NCBI RefSeq assembly: GCF_001428895.1
Contig: NZ_LMJA01000031.1
Span: forward strand, 625,010-689,009
DNA length: 64,000 nt
Direction: 5' to 3'
Source: Mycobacterium sp. Root265
Lineage (GTDB): Bacteria; Actinomycetota; Actinomycetes; Mycobacteriales; Mycobacteriaceae
Shown here: positions 62,102 to 64,000 of the stretch, one piece after another
Numbering within the stretch: the stretch's first letter is position 1
Layout of the letters: every line of letters starts with the position of its first letter
Program-made: the position numbers and the translations under genes
The notes under the pieces: model-generated
Databases searched by the model: none
Told to the model about the DNA's origin: nothing
What the model saw: only the letters and a program-made list of their open reading frames with translations

Positions 62102-63375
62102 GAGCCCGGCCCCGGCGGTATCAACATGTCGTGCAGATCCTGCGGTGCCTGCTCGGCGGGTAACGGCGCCGGAGCGGGATCTGCAGCCGGCGTCGTTGGC
62201 GGGGGCACATAGTCCGGGCGCATCCAGTCCTCGCTGTAGGTGATCTCGTTCGGGCGGGCATAGGCGCCGACGACCGGGTTCACGCCCAGCGGCGGGAAGT
62301 TCATCTGCCGGTTCTTCACAATCGGCGCCAGATACTGAACACAGAGCTTGGCCGACTGTTCGGCATTCAGCCGGGACGCGGCTTGGATGGCACCACAGAG
62401 GAATTGGATGGGATTGGCAAAGTTGTTGAGACTGAACGCACCAGCGAAACCGCCGATGGCGGGCGGATAGATATTGACGAAGTTGGCCAGTTCGGTCGGT
62501 GCGACGTGCAGCGTCTGCTCCAGGTCATCGTGGCTCTCCTGCAGCGCGGTGCTGATCGAGGCCAGCTTGTCTGCCGTCACCCCTATCGTCTCGCGATTGT
62601 CCGCGGTGAAGCTCGTCACTTCACCGACGACCGCACTGAGCTCGTCGATGGCCGTTCCGATCTCCTGGGGCTGGTTGTCGAGCAGCTCCGTGGTGGCGGC
62701 CAGGTTGCGGTTCAGCTGGCGCATCACGTCCTTGCTGTCCTGCAGCGCCGACACCACCAGCGCCAGGTTGCGGGCCGTCGCGAAGATATCCTCGCTGTGA
62801 TCGCCGAGTGCGGACATGGTCGTCGAGAGGCGCTTGATCGCCGTGTGGATGTTGTCTCCTTGCCCGCGCAGATTGTCCGCCGCCGCGTTCACGTAGGCGC
62901 CGAGCGTGCTCACCCCACCCGGCTCGGTGGGCTGTAGCGCCTCGGCCAACTTGCCCAACTGCTCACGCAGGTCATCCCATTCGACCGGGACCGCGGTACG
63001 GTCGATCGGTATCACGGCGTCTTCGGCCAGTTCCGGTCCGCCGGTGTACGCTGGGACGAGCTGCACCGCCCGGGCCGAGATCAGCGAGGGCGACAGGATC
63101 ACCGCCTTGGCATCGGCAGGCACCTGGTAGCTGTCATCGACCCACATGGTGATCTGCACCCGGTCGGGTTGCGCCTCTATCGTCGCGATCTCACCGACGC
63201 GCACCCCGAGGATCCGCACATCGTCACCCGGGAAGATGCCGGTGCTGTTGGCGAAAAAGGCGGTGATGTGCGTGCGCCCGGCCGATTCCCAGAACCGCAG
63301 CGCGGCAGCGCCACAGGCCAGTACGGCCACCAGTCCGATGACCGCGGCCAGCCGCCCGGCCTTGGATGTCCTCAT
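62098..63375 (-). CDS. mceD: Mce family protein, MceD position
   Basis: 425 aa. N-terminal membrane segment (about 8-28), Mce domain (about 33-110, ITAFFANSTGIFPGDDVRILGVRVGEI), an extended helical region, and a Pro-rich tail (YVPPPTTPAADPAPAPLP). ATGA overlap with mceC. Co-transcribed with the rest of the cassette, judging by the overlaps. Confidence 0.92.
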   Translation of the reverse strand: MRTSKAGRLAAVIGLVAVLACGAAALRFWESAGRTHITAFFANSTGIFPGDDVRILGVRVGEIATIEAQPDRVQITMWVDDSYQVPADAKAVILSPSLISARAVQLVPAYTGGPELAEDAVIPIDRTAVPVEWDDLREQLGKLAEALQPTEPGGVSTLGAYVNAAADNLRGQGDNIHTAIKRLSTTMSALGDHSEDIFATARNLALVVSALQDSKDVMRQLNRNLAATTELLDNQPQEIGTAIDELSAVVGEVTSFTADNRETIGVTADKLASISTALQESHDDLEQTLHVAPTELANFVNIYPPAIGGFAGAFSLNNFANPIQFLCGAIQAASRLNAEQSAKLCVQYLAPIVKNRQMNFPPLGVNPVVGAYARPNEITYSEDWMRPDYVPPPTTPAADPAPAPLPAEQAPQDLHDMLIPPGPGS

Positions 63376-64000
63376 CGTCCTCCGTCCGTATCCGGTACCC
63401 CGCCCGCAGGGGGCTCACCGGGGGCCGGGACGAATACCGGTCCGTGGGTGGGCGGGATCGGCGAGGTGGCCCCAGGGTCCGGCGGTCCGGGCGGTGGTCC
63501 GCCGGGGGCGGGCGCCGGGATCGGTTCCCGATACGGGTAGCACCCGGTGGGCCCGGGCAGTGGCAGGCCCGGCGGTCCGCACCCCGGGTCGCCCGGATTG
63601 CCGGTGATCGCGTCGGGCAACGTCATCCGTGGAGTACCGCCCTGCCCGGTACGCGGGAAGGGCACCGGCAATGCCGGCGTGCCCGGCTGTCCCACCGGCG
63701 GATCGGTGAGCTGGGAGGGCGCCAGTACGTTGGGATCCAGCCCGAGGTCGGAGAACGCCGCGTCGATGAATGGCTGAATATACTGCCCGGGCGGCAGATT
63801 GACGACGAATCCCTTGAAGAATGGGCCCGAGGACACCGACTCGCCGAGCGCCATCGCATAGGAGTTGAGGCGTTTGACAGCGTCCTGCAGGCGTTCCCTG
63901 CGGTTGTCGATGATGGCCAGCACCCCGTTGAGTCGGTCCAGTGTCGGTCTGAACGACTCGCGGTTCTCCGCAATGAAGGCGCGCACCTGCCCGCTGACCG
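63372..64000 (-). CDS. mceC: Mce family protein, MceC position, 5' part beyond window
   Basis: About 209 codons of the C-terminal part are present. It shows the FRPTLDRLNGVLAIIDNRRERLQ helical part, the GPFFKGFVVNLPPGQYIQPFID conserved segment and a long Pro-rich tail with the CGPPGLPLPGPTGCYPY element typical of MceC. The Mce domain itself and the start lie beyond 64000, as do the expected mceA, mceB and yrbE permease genes. Confidence 0.9.
   Translation of the reverse strand, partial: VSGQVRAFIAENRESFRPTLDRLNGVLAIIDNRRERLQDAVKRLNSYAMALGESVSSGPFFKGFVVNLPPGQYIQPFIDAAFSDLGLDPNVLAPSQLTDPPVGQPGTPALPVPFPRTGQGGTPRMTLPDAITGNPGDPGCGPPGLPLPGPTGCYPYREPIPAPAPGGPPPGPPDPGATSPIPPTHGPVFVPAPGEPPAGGVPDTDGGR

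Noticed and set aside
1-64000. Insertion sequences, prophage, tRNA or CRISPR
   Set aside because: I found no transposase-like protein, terminal repeats, tRNA cloverleaf or spaced repeats by eye.

Overview
The window looks like chromosomal DNA from a fast-growing mycobacterium (Mycolicibacterium-like). It has high G+C and many GTG/TTG starts. It carries an mce operon, a PGRS-type glycine-rich protein, a FadE25-like acyl-CoA dehydrogenase, MmyB-type and TetR regulators, F420/LLM-type oxidoreductases, and many paralogous CoA ligases, crotonases and acyl-CoA dehydrogenases. I saw no rRNA, tRNA, CRISPR array, transposase or prophage gene. The contents are almost entirely catabolic: activation of carboxylic acids to CoA thioesters, beta-oxidation-like steps, side-chain oxidation, and uptake.

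Region 1 (1-12308): after the 5' part of an SDR gene comes a TetR gene and, divergent from it, a tightly packed operon: LLM flavin monooxygenase, two crotonases, a long AMP-forming CoA ligase, a creatininase-family hydrolase, a flavin reductase and an MmgE/PrpD protein. It is faced by a second copy of the ligase (minus strand) that diverges from a second copy of the TetR. The two outward promoters share the same -35, 17-bp spacer and -10 and a 20-bp block matching at 19 positions, so the module is duplicated in mirror image and is probably one regulon.

Region 2 (12316-22465): a FadE25-like dehydrogenase; a compact E1/E2 2-oxoacid dehydrogenase pair with a divergent Lrp/AsnC regulator; another CoA ligase; a small unknown protein; a decayed 3' end of a lipoyl synthase gene; and a FAD monooxygenase-TetR pair behind a strong inverted/direct-repeat operator.

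Region 3 (22535-30845): a large exported-looking PGRS protein ending in two tandem carboxymuconolactone-decarboxylase-like domains, with a good sigmaA-type promoter; a DoxX membrane protein and a small partner; an enolase-superfamily enzyme; an aldehyde dehydrogenase; and an amidohydrolase.

Region 4 (30934-45761): an amidohydrolase-P450-alcohol dehydrogenase-cupin-FMN reductase series, a ThDP enzyme, a six-gene minus-strand operon (crotonase, amidohydrolase, LLM oxidoreductase, acyl-CoA dehydrogenase, crotonase, CoA ligase), and a divergent thiolase plus a 3Fe-4S ferredoxin likely to serve a P450.

Region 5 (45782-59307): TetR and MmyB-type regulators, a DUF35/thiolase-like pair, a family III CoA-transferase, and a seven-gene operon with two acyl-CoA dehydrogenase pairs, a CoA-transferase-family protein, an SDR and a crotonase. 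Two tandem IclR-type regulators follow, one of them only a DNA-binding domain.

Region 6 (59464-64000): the distal part of an mce operon (mceC partial, mceD, mceE, mceF), a lipid/sterol importer whose proximal genes lie beyond the right edge.

Taken together, the window is a lipid or alicyclic acid catabolism island: import by Mce, activation by four ligases, ring or chain oxidation by P450/LLM/FAD monooxygenases, and thioester degradation. The actual substrates cannot be read from the sequence.
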